From Mesostigma viride (lineage: Eukaryota > Streptophyta > Mesostigmatophyceae > Mesostigmatales > Mesostigmataceae): a DNA stretch of 64,000 nt. The translations under genes were made by a program, and so were the position numbers. Location of the stretch: the NCBI GenBank assembly GCA_009746045.1, contig RPFO01000312.1:3579714-3643713 (forward strand), in the 5' to 3' direction. Shown here one piece after another: positions 11,948 through 23,800 of this stretch (position 1 is the first letter of the stretch; every line of letters begins with the position of its first letter). Below the pieces are notes generated by a model. That model saw nothing but the letters and a program-made list of their open reading frames with translations, was not told where the DNA came from and did not search any database.

Positions 11948-11988
11948 GTCCGTTAACCCCCCGACCTGTCGGGGGGTTTGACTAACGG
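11948..11988. repeat. GC-rich hairpin
   Basis: CCGTTA, ACCCCCCGAC, then GTCGGGGGGT and TAACGG form a stem of about 16 bp with a 2-base loop and one small bulge. It could be a terminator-like or transposon-end hairpin; function unknown. Confidence 0.7.
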
Positions 11989-11999
11989 TCGAATTTCGC

Positions 12000-13340
12000 G
12001 CCGCGCCGAGAGCGCCGCGCCACTTGTGACGGATGTCAGTGGTCCGGTGGGTCCGGGAACACTTAGGGACGAAGGTGATGCATAGGTTTGGGGGTAATAT
12101 TCGCCATAGCCTGGTAATTACAACGTGCATTGAGAATGTATCACGTGACTTTGGCGGGAAATTTTCGCTCGCGCGCGCGCGTAATGAGATATGGCTGCCA
12201 ACGTGCCGCTGTTACGAAATGTTTGCGTCTCACGGCTTGAAACGGTTCAGAATGTTGCTCAGAATGACGATGCATGATTTTCGTAGGTCAGGCACGGCCA
12301 GATTTATAGGGTTGGGAAAATACAGGTAGGAAAATATAACTTTCCTGGTCGTCAGTTCCAGATGAGTCATAGCTTATCATAGGTCGATTTCCTCCCTATG
12401 GCCGGGCAATCTGCGCCAGCCCGGGCATCCAGTTTGGGTATGGGACGTCAGCTGCAGCGTTTGCTGAGAATGCGGACTAGTTTAGTAGCCATCTTTGCAC
12501 GGAACATCGACCTGGTAGTCATGGCGGATCATGAAGTATGCGGCTATGGCGGCCTTTGCATGTAGAGCATCAGTATGTGTGAGATATGAGGGTCCCGGCC
12601 AGCGGAATCCGGGTAGGGCATGAACGAGCCAGGTACGACAACGTATTTGCGTGTTGTTTGCAGCGGAATACGTATCCCATGCATTATAAATGACGATTTT
12701 ATCCATGCATATTTCAGCAAGTTCCATGCCTGTTGTAAAGAGTGGTATTAGCCCTGAAAGTGCCCAGTTTTTGGCATTTCTTTGGAGTATACCACTCCGT
12801 CAGTGCCGGTAGGCAACGTGTTTGTATTCCAGCACTTTTGGCAGCCTTTGATAGCTTGTTATAATGCATTATTGTGTTGCATGTCATAGATAGCTGTTTA
12901 CACGCGCGTAACCCACACACATGTATGAGCACGTTATATAGGGGTAATGGGTTATCCGGGTGGTCTGACCCAAGGAAACCACCATTGGACTATCCAACTA
13001 AGTTGTCCAATGTTGGTATTGAGATTCCCTGCCCTCCCTGGGAAGTTAGGGTGGGGTAGACTTTTCCTTGGGGAAAAAAGATCGTCTTTTGGCCAACTTT
13101 GACTGGAGCTATCATCCAAATGCTTTGATAAAGCCAAGGTATTATTGCATATTCTGAAAGCCCTTGAAGTGTAGATACTCCTAGCATCTTGGTTGGGGGT
13201 ATTTGGAGTTGTGGCCTGTGAGTTATGATTTTTTTCATTTTCAGGGGTATGAAAGTGCCAAAAATGGGTCAGCGGACTATGGGTTAAACCTTCCCGAGAA
13301 GCTATAGGCTGCGACTGAAGCGGCCCTGACCACAAAATCA
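12000..13340. other. No recognised gene
   Basis: Short frames on both strands with no motif. A (CG)n-like stretch lies at 12165-12182. Possibly decayed transposon sequence. Confidence 0.35.
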
Positions 13341-13639
13341 ACGAAAACAATCTAAAGCTGCCAGGTATTCGACAACACAACGGCAAGCCACGGCGAGCTA
13401 GCTGGCGGAAACTGCCCAAAAAGAACGCAAAAACCTTCGAACGATGACCTCATAGAAGAAAGCACTGATAGCAGATAACATTCGCGACAAATCTGTACCT
13501 TGCCCTCGGAAATCCCTCGCCCAGGCGCGCAACAACCGCCGTTCTTCCATGGACAGGTCAGACACGCACTGTGCAGGCCTGAACAATTACTTACCGATAA
13601 TGGCCAAAAATGTGGCAAAAAGCACCCGCTCGGTTAAGA

Positions 13640-14028
13640 ATTCGATGCTGCCGATATTAATGCCTGCTTCACGGTCAGAACAACCACCAAAACCACGATT
13701 TTACTGCCGCTATCATGAATTCTATTTCATTCCGCGCGACCAAAAAATTCAGATTACCCCCCATGCCGATGGCATATAAAACATCAGCGATATTGTAAAC
13801 CAGCTGATTTCCGCCACAAACCAACATCATAAAATCATCGTCTTTAACATTCGAGTAAATATTGTGCATTTCGCTTGCCCTATTGTGGTAATTTCGCCTG
13901 AACGCAGTCGCCATGGCCACTTCCGCTAGGGGTGCGCGCACCGTGCACCCACTTTTCAGAGTAGGGACGGCACCTCGGACGGCGAATTTTTCGGCGCCAA
14001 GAAATTCGGGCATGTCCTGTCCCCTTAA
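13640..14028 (-). pseudogene. Family X remnant, copy D, with conserved leader
   Basis: Minus strand. The block 13909-14028 is shared with 30575-30690 and, more diverged, with 42607-42720: CCATGGCCACTTCCGC, a GTGCGCGCACCGTGCACCC block, a GGCG(C)GGAA/GCGCC part, and GTCCCCTTAA at the outer edge. A frame begins at the shared ATG (13916) and reads MATAFRRNYHNRASEMHN before running on to 13675 (80 aa). The related copy E starts MGTAFRRNVTNLARGK and stops early. I infer a conserved promoter/5' leader attached to a decayed transposon gene. The protein is not recognised. Confidence 0.5.
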
Positions 14029-14089
14029 AAGGACTCGCTCGCGGTGGCCATCGCTGCACGCAGCACGAAAGGACGCATGTAGGCTAGCG

Positions 14090-14411
14090 ACGCTGGGTTT
14101 CGCTTCGTTAGTGCCAGAAATCGCTTCGTTAGTGCCAGAATCGCTTCTTTAGTGTGAATTCGCTTCATTAGTACAATGAATTCGGCTCGTTAGTCTGACA
14201 TCATTCAATGTGCTAATCATGCGAATCGTTAGTACGTTACTTCCACTAATGACTCGGGTCTGACTGAAGTCAACGAAGTCGAAACCCCCCAAATTCGGCA
14301 GATTAGTACGAGTATCCGATCGGACCCGGGATCGCAATCTCGAATCGTTAGTGAAATCGAATCACTAATCTACCGAATTAGTGAAATCACTAAGGAAGTG
14401 AGCTGACCCTG
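14090..14411. repeat. Subterminal motif cluster of the 10.7-kb element
   Basis: At least a dozen TTAGTG/CACTAA/TTAGTAC motifs in both orientations lie between 14099 and the right TIR. Among them are three near-tandem ATCGCTTCGTTAGTGCCAGA-like units at 14099-14150. The left end (3705-3880) has a similar cluster. Such clusters typically bind transposase. Confidence 0.7.
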
Positions 14412-14621
14412 TATGAAGAGGCCATTGGCCTTGCACTATCTGTTGAAGACAACTGCGGTATGGTGGCCAAGCGGCTCACCGGGGATGTGCAGTGGCTTCT
14501 TCATGCTAGGTATGATGGCGACCAAGTGCAGTCCTTTGGTGGCACATTTCAAGCCGGCAACCTTGAGGTAGCAACTGAGCAGTGTATGAGCTGTCTGGCT
14601 ATGCACCACAGCGCTGGCTGA
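14412..14621 (+). pseudogene. Right half of the interrupted reading frame
   Basis: In frame with 3518-3688 once the element is removed: YEEAIGLALSVEDNCG, then MVAKRLTGDVQWLL and GGTFQAGNLEVATEQ, to a TGA at about 14619-14621. A coding-like frame also follows at 14625-14885 (GDLVQLGSCIASNVSPYN...). The protein family is not recognised. Composition looks protein-coding, and it may be an older transposon or host gene piece. Confidence 0.5.
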
Positions 14622-15179
14622 GGAGATCTAGTCCAACTTGGAAGCTGCATTGCCAGCAACGTGAGCCCCTATAACATAGACACGGACATGGGGACATCCA
14701 TGGTGATGCAGAGGACCATGTGTGGCAACCTTAGTCAGGCGGGCCGGTTGCCAAGGGATGTGCTGCTACCGAATCAAGGCGCACAAAACACATCGCAGCC
14801 ATGCCGACGGCCGAGATGCCTGGCATGCTTAGATTGTTACATTGCCAAGCTGAGTTTGCGACTACCGTGCATGCTGTGGGTTTGAACTGATCATGCTAGC
14901 CAACGAGACAGCTGGCAGTTCTTATGTCTAACAAGCCCCTTCTTGAAAATTGCCTGAGCATGGCCATACGCACATATATACAGCCATGTCTAGCCACTGT
15001 TCATATTCATATATCTTTGTCTATGTGTCACAAAAGTTGTGTTGTATCATCTGTGCAAGGTCTGAACAGTTAGCAACACAGTTGGTGGGGGTTGGCCATA
15101 CCGTTACTAAAGAACTTTGCATCCAAGGTTGAGTGATTAGCTGGAAACTGGCAGGTGTTGCATGGGCCAGTGACACTTG

Positions 15180-15760
15180 ATGGACCTGAAGTTTTGTGCA
15201 ATGTCTGAAAAGATGATGATTAACATGCGCGCTTGTTTTCAGCCTCAACTGAGCGTGCATCTGGCATGGGAAACTGCAAGAAATGTGGCGGAAATGCAAA
15301 AAACGCACATTTTTGCTCACATTTGCTAGCGCGCTGTCAATGAATGAAGTACAACGGACCTGAATTTTTGTGCAAATTATGTCTACAATGATGATATTTA
15401 ATATGCTTGCAAGTTTCCAGCCCCAACTGAGCACATCTGGTATGAAAACTGTTATGGAAATGTGTTTTAAAAACGTGAAAAACGCGCATTTTAGCTAGCA
15501 TTTGGTGGCATTTTATTACCAAATACAGTACGATAGACCTATTTCTTTTGTGCCATGTCTACATTAATGATATGTAACGTGATTGCAAATTTCCAGCCTC
15601 GACTGAACACATATTCTATGGAAACTGCAATGAGATGTGGTGAAACAGTGCGTTTTTGCTAGTATTTGGTGGCAGTTTGTCACCAAATGAGGTCAGATGA
15701 CCATGGGACCTGGTGCACAGTTGGTAGACATGAGCATTAGTTAGCCTACCTGCAAACAGC
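15180..15760 (+). repeat. Tandem repeat, about 175-180 bp unit, 3+ copies
   Basis: Unit landmarks recur near 15180, 15355, 15535 and 15700: GGACCTGAA-TTTTTGTGCA, AATGATGAT, TTTCCAGCC...AACTGA, GAAACTG, AACGCGCATTTT-GCTAG. The copies are clearly diverged, so the array is old. Confidence 0.8.
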
Positions 15761-16405
15761 CAGGTCAGGAGCTCTTTATTTGCATATTAAAGGGTATTTG
15801 TTTATATTAAAATCTGGAAAGTTGCTAAAAATAGACGTGCCAAAAATAGACCAACCGATGTCGGAAAATTCTGGAAAGTCAAATTCCTTCTACTGGTGCA
15901 TGTCCTGGACATGCTGCCTACCAATATCTAGCATGTTTGGACGCAATTTGAGTTGGTGGCCTAGAGTTTGCTCAGTTGGCCAAGAGTTTGCTCACTTGAC
16001 AGCCAGTATTCCAACTTAGTGTGAAATCAATGGAATAATATCACGTACCTCCCCTCAAGTGTCCCCCAAAGTAAAGTGTCGCCCCCCCCCCCCCCTCCTG
16101 CCCCCCACGCTGCCTCACCCTAGCCAGGTATGGCTTCTAGCCACTTGTGCACGAAGCTTTGACATGTAGTTTCCACAGAAAAACGATGCGAATTGTAGTC
16201 ATGACATGCACCATAATAATTATAAATCGTTAAGACGTCAGTTCCACTAAAAATCATGAAAGTTCATTAAGACCGCAGCTCCACTACGTTACTTTTTAGT
16301 CGTTACAATACCAATGTCACAATCTAACGAAGAACGCCCATGAGATGAAGCCCAACAAGGCGATTCAGGTTCAAGCTAGGCTCGGCTGTGCCTCCCATTC
16401 CGCCT
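15760..16405. other. No gene seen
   Basis: Contains a run of 14 Cs at 16082-16095 and AT-rich sequence leading to the hexamer array. Confidence 0.4.
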
Positions 16406-17894
<1,489 letters not shown>

Positions 17895-18059
17895 CGGTTT
17901 ACGGTGTGACGAGCTACTATGGATGCCGAGAATGCTCATAACTTTTACATCCGGGCATGAAATTTGGTCGGGTAAATTGCAGTAGACGTGCCTTTTGATG
18001 ACGAACACGATGATATAATTTGCGGCCGCCATCGCCCAAGATTTAGCGCAATATCGTAA

Positions 18060-18310
18060 AACGCAGCACAGGCATGGTTCGAATTTTCCGGAAATTAGCC
18101 ATGGCGGAATCACCGCCAGCCGCCTCCCATTCCCCCGCCGATGCCAGGGGAGGATCGACTCAGCGCCTCACACCATTACGCAACTAGTCGACGCTGTGGA
18201 CACCATTGCGACACAGCCACCGGCCAACGCGGCAGCCATTACCGCCTCCTCCAAGCGGCTTAAAGAATGCATGACCGCTATATACCGCAAAACGAAAGTC
18301 CGCAGTAGGC
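18060..18310 (+). pseudogene. Short coding-like piece (family X neighbourhood)
   Basis: From CCATGGCGGAATC (ATG 18100) a short frame reads MAESPPAASHSPADARGG and stops. A second open piece follows (QLVDAVDTIATQPPANAAAI). The style, an Ala/Pro-rich start after a CCATGG, resembles copies D-F. Weak evidence. Confidence 0.25.
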
Positions 18311-18316
18311 AGCCTG

Positions 18317-18810
18317 TCATGATTTCAAAAATTCTTCGCCCTGTACCTGCTTTCTGGTGCCCTTGAATACATTGGTCGCCGTCCCGGCTTGCTGCTTAGT
18401 TGTCATGGCCTTCATTTGCCCACTTAAAACAGCATGGTCCACTTCGTCAAGGTCAACTTCCAAACTGGCCATGTCGCGTGCTAGAAGGGCCCTGTCCTCA
18501 GCATCCTGCTGTTCATCTTCTTGAATCCCCATCAGAGTGGGCTTCTTTGTCATTAGCAGCCCTCTTGTCAATTACTTTCGCGCTATCAATCAAGCTGATT
18601 GCCCAGGTCATCCGGAGCGACTTTCGGCTCCTTCGTATCGCCGCAGCATTCCTTGCACAGAATTTTCTGTCCAAAACCTTCTTCTCCCACGCCGACGCCA
18701 CAAAAAACATGCATCCACTTGCCGCATGTGCACTTGTGGACTAAGCCAATCATGTTTCCGCAACCACCCCCGCATAATTGCATGGTTTCGGTGCCCATTG
18801 TGGCAGCCAT
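18317..18810 (-). pseudogene. PHD/RING-like zinc-finger protein remnant
   Basis: The frame from 18810 encodes a clear cross-brace zinc pattern: CGGGC, nine residues, CTC, four residues, H (KWMHVFC), then CKECC. This is a C4HC3 PHD-like spacing. The frame ends at 18586. Just beyond, in another frame, an acidic helical piece follows (18571-18317, EDEQQDAEDRALLARDMASLEVDLDEVDHAVL), so a frameshift or intron separates them. PHD-like fingers occur in chromatin readers and in some transposon proteins. The surroundings are transposons, so a transposon origin is more likely, but this is not shown. Confidence 0.5.
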
Positions 18811-18944
18811 TTCCGCTTGTTCTCACCCACCGAGCTCATTAATTAAATGTGTTCAACAGTACTTGCTTTCACCTGCTTGAATTCAAAGTGCAGTGCAGTC
18901 CGCCCAAAATGCCGAGCAGTCGAGCACGCATAAAATGCCTCGCT

Positions 18945-19245
18945 ACTACGGTAGTTGCGACTGATGCGCGGCTGTTCAGAAAGGACGGCCAATCCAAAAG
19001 TGCCTAGGCAAATCTCAAAATGCCTAGGCATTTTTGTTGCGACCGATTCGTTGCTGTTCAGAAAAAAATGTCTACGCATTTTTTGTTTTTCAGTTTGTTT
19101 TTCAGGACTAGATCTGAAAAAAAAATGCCTACTAGGCATTTTTTTGTTCAGATCTAGTCCTGAACAAAAAATGCCTAGGCGAATCCAAAAGTGCCTAGGC
19201 ATTTTTCGATTTGCCGTAGTTCCTGAACAAGCCGCGCGTTGCGCG
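18945..19245. repeat. Foldback (MITE-like) element with TGCCTAGGCA motifs
   Basis: The core 19102-19163 is an inverted repeat (TCAGGACTAGATCTGAA ... TTCAGATCTAGTCCTGA) around AATGCCTACTAGGCATT. Further out, GTGCCTAGGCA occurs symmetrically (about 18999 and 19191), and CGCGGCTGTTCAG (18967) mirrors CTGAACAAGCCGCG (19223). The whole can fold into a long hairpin. Confidence 0.75.
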
Positions 19246-19616
19246 CCGAAAGTTTACTCACTTGAATCCTTGTCCAACTGAGTAAACTTACGGCCACCAA
19301 CTCTTTGCTCCATGTAGGGCTTATAAGGGCATTTTTGGCACTTTCATACTGTTGCGGTCAGACTTGGCATAAGTGGTTGATGGCATATTATAGCTACACA
19401 TATGTAAATGCATTGAGATCTGAGTCGTCGCGTCCGTCTTTCGCACAGGGTAGTTCCTCAACCAACGGCCTCACTAGCTTATAGGTAGAATTAGGCGTGG
19501 ACTAGATAGAGGTGGCGGTAGGAACCCGAGGCGTAACAATGGACTCGGAGGAAGTTTAGGTAGGGACAACGACGACAATCCTTTGCAACGGAACCCATTT
19601 CTGCCTCAAACCTTCT

Positions 19617-20471
19617 TGTCAAAATAACCAGGTATTGGAGTAACCTGATCTTTCTTGCAGCCTAGTACTTGAGGAAATGTTTATCACATTAGGAATTAGT
19701 ATTCATATTCCATTCGTTGATTAAACATTAATAATCTGAGGCGGCCACCATGTCTAGGGCCAGCCTTCTTGGTCACTTGGCTTGCTTAAGGAAGAGGAGC
19801 AAAAGTCACAAGGTTAAATGTGCTATGTTGCTAGGCAAACCTCAACGCAATATTCTTGGCCGTAGGATTGGTGGCGGCGCAAGGTATGAGCGTCGGATGC
19901 ACATTCATGCATGCATACACTTGGTACACACATACACCAAGGACAAGGGGCGGATAGCGCCGCGCTAGGTTACTCTACCATGTATGTTTGGTTTCTTTCA
20001 CCATGCGGTGCTTCAGCACTTAGCTCAGAACTCAAGTCACTCAGCAGTCAACAAATGATTCAGCGGCGCGGCGCCGGTACTGCAGCACACACTTGGTCGA
20101 AAAACAGACCCAAGTGTGAGTTATGTCACAGAGTATTTCCGAACATTGTCCGCCGGCCTGAACATAGCTAGTAAATTAATACCAGCGCCGGCGTAACTAA
20201 CTGTCGGCAGAATTAACCGAAAGTACTGACTGAAAAATTACTATCGAACAACCACAAGGCCTACGTTAATTATCTAGGCCTTATTCATGCGTCTAATAAC
20301 GTGTGCAATTATTAATGACGCACAACGTCGACGCGTACATGAAAATATGAATAGGCCATAATTAAATTACGCTAGCTGCAGGGCATCATCGAAAGCTATC
20401 TGAGCAAGTGGCCCAAGCCTGCACTAATAAAAATGCGAGCCTGTGGCACAAAACGGTAAAAACTTCTGACA
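19617..20471 (-). repeat. 3' LTR (element orientation)
   Basis: Downstream LTR of the Gag-only element on the minus strand. An 86-aa frame on the plus strand inside the LTR (19911-20171) is duplicated in the other LTR and is probably chance. Confidence 0.95.
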
Positions 20472-20530
20472 CACCCCCTTGGGCCATGGGCGAGAACACA
20501 TTGGTTTGTCAGCCAGTAGTAGTAAATGTC

Positions 20531-21559
20531 TTAAGTAGAGGACCCAGCGCGTCCGCCGTTGACCCCCCTCAACATAATACAGCAGATAGGCTGTCCATAG
20601 CCATTATGAATCCCGGCCACCAAGGAGTGAGTAACACAACAGTTGCCACTAGCTGTTGAAACAACGGTCTGCAAGGATCCGTCGACGTCGGTGCCTGTGG
20701 CGAAAACAAAACCAGGAGGTAACTCTGGGGCCTCCTGTGTAGCGTTGGCCTGTGCTGGGGCTTTGGGTCGCAGCTCTGGGTGTTTCCTCCAGCATGCATT
20801 TGGGGTATGTCCCGGCTTGCGGCAAAACGAACACCGCTTCCTGCCCCCATCGTCGGTTGTGCCATAGGCCTGACCTGGGGGAAGGCCGCCCTGGACTGCT
20901 GGTGGTGCTGGCTTGGAGGCACCCCCTGCCCCCTGGCCCCGCTTGTCAGTAAGATAATCATCAATCTCGAGGAACAGGACTTGGACTTCCACTGTGGTCA
21001 TCCCAGGGCGGCGGCGGGCTGCAAAAGCCTGGCGATATGCGTGTGGCACGCCTGCCAGCATGTACCCGCGCCATGCCTCCTCCGTGAGAGGGATGCCTAG
21101 GTCAGTGAGTCTCTTCCTGAGGATCTCCCCCCGAGTCCAATACGCGTTGCCTGTCTCGCCGGGCTTCATCTCGATTCGCTCCATCTCCCGCTTCTTCTCG
21201 TCCTTGTATGAATCTGTCATAAAAGGCTGCTTGATCCGTTCCCGCAGGCGCAAATATACTGCAGAAGCGCGCTGGTCCGGACATGAGTCAGCAATCTGCA
21301 CAGCCAGATCGTCCAGACAGAGCAGTAATGGAGAGAGGAGCGCCTCGTCTAGCTGGCGAGTCTCAGCATTGTCATCTGCAGTCCCCTCCAGGATGTCCAG
21401 GACGCCGTGGGCACGGCACAAGGTCTTGAACTTAAACTCGAAAGCCACCCACTTGTCCAGGTCATTCCCGTTGACCTTGGTAATGTTCTTGACAGCAGAA
21501 GCAATTGAGCGAGTCTGTGCCAGGCGTTCAGCAAACCGTTCAGCAGCAGCACGCGCCAT
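20531..21559 (-). CDS. Copia-type Gag with zinc knuckle
   Basis: The retrotransposon capsid/nucleocapsid protein packages element RNA into virus-like particles. From the ATG at 21559 it gives about 342 aa. The N-terminal part (NDLDKWVAFEFKFKTLCRAHG, then a helix-rich region to about 220) has the layout of plant copia Gag (UBN2-like). A CX2CX4HX4C zinc knuckle (CSFCRKPGHTPNAC) follows at about residues 265-280. The frame then continues about 80 residues and stops without entering a protease. An alternative non-ATG extension exists upstream to 21604. Intact frame and near-identical LTRs suggest recent activity. Confidence 0.9.
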   Translation of the reverse strand: MARAAAERFAERLAQTRSIASAVKNITKVNGNDLDKWVAFEFKFKTLCRAHGVLDILEGTADDNAETRQLDEALLSPLLLCLDDLAVQIADSCPDQRASAVYLRLRERIKQPFMTDSYKDEKKREMERIEMKPGETGNAYWTRGEILRKRLTDLGIPLTEEAWRGYMLAGVPHAYRQAFAARRRPGMTTVEVQVLFLEIDDYLTDKRGQGAGGASKPAPPAVQGGLPPGQAYGTTDDGGRKRCSFCRKPGHTPNACWRKHPELRPKAPAQANATQEAPELPPGFVFATGTDVDGSLQTVVSTASGNCCVTHSLVAGIHNGYGQPICCIMLRGVNGGRAGSST

Positions 21560-21658
21560 TGTGACACCAGGTTGAAGTAAAACACAATAGCCAAAGGCTT
21601 GCACTCAGGTGTGGCTAAGGAAATAACGCGCCCCCAGCAAAGGTAGATAGTTTAACCT

Positions 21659-21922
21659 CTAAGTAGGGCGGCCTTGCTCACCACTGTGCTGCTGTACCAA
21701 GGCTTTAATCTGGTGAAAAAATGCAAAAAAGCCACCAAACCAAATTTCTGGGTTGTCCCTTAGGCTCTCATACAGTTCAGACAGCCACCTATAGGCTTGA
21801 TCTATGCCAACAGAAAAGCTGTGTCTCCTCCCCTGAAATTCGAAACTGACTTGGACCTTATAAGCTTGAGCTTCTGATGCCTCTGGAGTCTCAGGTGCAG
21901 TAGGTACAGTGCTCCCGGACAT
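21659..21922 (-). CDS. Small accessory frame upstream of gag, unassigned
   Basis: An 87-aa frame from the ATG at 21922 (MSGSTVPTAPETPEASEAQ, then KVQVSFEFQGRRHSFSVG and RWLSELYESLRDNPEIWFGG) lies between the primer site and gag on the same strand. The frame is open upstream of the ATG for about 30 codons. No family is recognised. Being intact inside a young element, it may be translated, or may be a leader. Confidence 0.45.
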   Translation of the reverse strand: MSGSTVPTAPETPEASEAQAYKVQVSFEFQGRRHSFSVGIDQAYRWLSELYESLRDNPEIWFGGFFAFFHQIKALVQQHSGEQGRPT

Positions 21923-22082
21923 GAATTTCCCCAAGGCTGAAAACAAGGCTCTGGCTTCCAAAAGTCGTTTTTTCCAGGAGGTAAAGGTAGCCAAAGGTAT
22001 ATGGTTCGATTCCGGACCTTAAAACGTGTAAAATCACGTCTATTTAGGTAGCCAGTTGGTCAGAATTGTTGCCTGAACTTCT

Positions 22083-22094
22083 AACCCGATACCA
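22083..22094 (-). promoter_or_regulatory. Primer binding site
   Basis: TGGTATCGGGTT begins immediately after the upstream LTR on the minus strand. Its first seven bases equal the start of the initiator-Met tRNA-complementary site used by copia elements. Confidence 0.75.
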
Positions 22095-22949
22095 TGTCAA
22101 AATAACCAGGTATTGGAGTAACCTGATCTTTCTTGCAGCCTAGTACTTGAGGAAATGTTTATCACATTAGGAATTAGTATTCATATTCCATTCGTTGATT
22201 AAACATTAATAATCTGAGGCGGCCACCATGTCTAGGGCCAGCCTTCTTGGTCACTTGGCTTGCTTAAGGAAGAGGAGCAAAAGTCACAAGGTTAAATGTG
22301 CTATGTTGCTAGGCAAACCTCAACGCAATATTCTTGGCCGTAGGATTGGTGGCGGCGCAAGGTATGAGCGTCGGATGCACATTCATGCATGCATACACTT
22401 GGTACACACATACACCAAGGACAAGGGGCGGATAGCGCCGCGCTAGGTTACTCTACCATGTATGTTTGGTTTCTTTCACCATGCGGTGCTTCAGCACTTA
22501 GCTCAGAACTCAAGTCACTCAGCAGTCAACAAATGATTCAGCGGCGCGGCGCCGGTACTGCAGCACACACTTGGTCGAAAAACAGACCCAAGTGTGAGTT
22601 ATGTCACAGAGTATTTCCGAACATTGTCCGCCGGCCTGAACATAGCTAGTAAATTAATACCAGCGCCGGCGTAACTAACTGTCGGCAGAATTAACCGAAA
22701 GTACTGACTGAAAAATTACTATCGAACAACCACAAGGCCTACGTTAATTATCTAGGCCTTATTCATGCGTCTAATAACGTGTGCAATTATTAATGACGCA
22801 CGACGTCGACGCGTACATGAAAATATGAATAGGCCATAATTAAATTACGCTAGCTGCAGGGCATCATCGAAAGCTATCTGAGCAAGTGGCCCAAGCCTGC
22901 ACTAATAAAAATGCGAGCCTGTGGCACAAAACGGTAAAAACTTCTGACA
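22095..22949 (-). repeat. 5' LTR (element orientation)
   Basis: Upstream LTR on the minus strand, same length as the other LTR. It should contain the element promoter; I do not pick out a confident TATA box. Confidence 0.95.
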
Positions 22950-22954
22950 CTTCT

Positions 22955-23461
22955 GCGGTCAGGATAACGGAGTCGACACGGACTTGCCAGGTAATGGGCG
23001 GGTCGCCGGCAAGCTAGCAGAGTAGTGCTGCCCGATTCGGGACACGCCTGTCTAGTAGTTAGACCTGCTCGGAGCGGAAAATCCTCACTAGCTAGATCCT
23101 GCTCCTCTGTCGGCGTTAGTGTTTTCTTTAGGGTGTTGTTTTATTGTCGTAGACAGGTGATCACGCAGTCACGTGTCTATTAATTAATTAATTAGTTTAT
23201 TTATTCATTGTCGTAGACAGGTGATGATTTTCTGCGATAGTGAGACGTTTAGCGTCTCTGTAGGCTCCACCTCTTTTTAATTTCGTGTTGCTGTAGGCGG
23301 CCGCACTTGCAGAACCTCATCATTGGGTCGCTGACTTAGGACAACGAGCGCTGGACCTTTGTTTGCCGCCCTCGTGATTTCGGTGATCCAGATACCTCAG
23401 CTAATTCGCCGACTCCTCATTCGCCTTACGTGACTGCCCAAGACTTACCAGGTGCGTTATC
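22955..23461. other. Flank with 19-bp direct duplication
   Basis: ATTGTCGTAGACAGGTGAT occurs twice (about 23142 and 23207). The copies surround CACGCAGTCACGTGTC plus an AATT run, the same insert as seen at 10150. This looks like a tiny insertion with a duplicated target or a short tandem duplication. 23290-23455 may hold an upstream exon (ending TTACCAGGTGCGTT). Confidence 0.45.
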
Positions 23462-23800
23462 ATGAGCCAGAGACGTCCTTTTCCTGCCCCTTCTCATTCG
23501 ACTAGCAATATTAGTTTAGCTAAATACTACGTCGTTATCACCCCTCAATGGGCATCTATTTTCTTATCGTGGGCCGATGCTAGGAAGTTCGTTCAATCGC
23601 GTTCATATAATGTCTCCAAATACAAGAAGTTTATGTCCTTTGAAGAAGCTCAAACCTATCTTTTAAATCATAGTGAATCAGATGTGGGCCTCCATTCTCG
23701 TCCTGCTCCTCATGCTCGTCCTCCTGTAGATAGCCTTGTTTTTGTTACTCCACCTCCATCACCGGTCACCCCCTCGTCACACGGTGACATCCTCTTCTAG
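23462..23800 (+). CDS. Protein with RNase H N-terminal / viroplasmin-like domain
   Basis: 112-aa frame from the ATG at 23462. Residues 20-67 fit the small RNA:DNA hybrid-binding fold at the N terminus of eukaryotic RNase H1, also found in caulimovirus-type inclusion proteins: KYYVV (21-25), SW (36-37), YKKF (54-57), EEA (61-63). The C-terminal 40 residues are Pro/Ser-rich. No RNase H catalytic domain follows. Transposable elements often carry this domain, and the neighbours here are transposons, so an element-derived ORF is more likely than a host RNase H gene. A possible intron acceptor (TTTTCTTAG) lies at about 23881-23890, so the frame may be one exon of a longer gene. Confidence 0.65.
   Translation: MSQRRPFPAPSHSTSNISLAKYYVVITPQWASIFLSWADARKFVQSRSYNVSKYKKFMSFEEAQTYLLNHSESDVGLHSRPAPHARPPVDSLVFVTPPPSPVTPSSHGDILF

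Larger units (their letters stand above)
19617..22949 (-). mobile_element. Young Gag-only LTR retrotransposon (TR-GAG type)
   Basis: Two 855-bp direct repeats (19617-20471, 22095-22949) begin TG and end CA and are flanked by a perfect CTTCT duplication (19612-19616, 22950-22954). I found one base difference between them (near 20328 versus 22806). Read on the minus strand, a primer site TGGTATCGGGTT starts right after the upstream LTR, like the initiator-Met tRNA site of copia elements. A purine run CCCAAGGGGGTG precedes the other LTR. The 1.6-kb interior encodes Gag plus a small extra frame. No protease, integrase or reverse transcriptase is present, so it must depend on a helper element. Confidence 0.95.

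Noticed and set aside
11948-11988. Bacterial-type intrinsic terminator
   Set aside because: The hairpin is strong, but no T-run follows and the window is eukaryotic.
19750-20171. Repeated 72-aa and 86-aa frames in the LTRs
   Set aside because: Duplicated only because the LTRs are identical. Plus-strand, opposite to the element, and no motif.
20569-21100. Plus- and minus-strand frames of 106-131 aa within gag
   Set aside because: Shadows of the gag frame in other phases.
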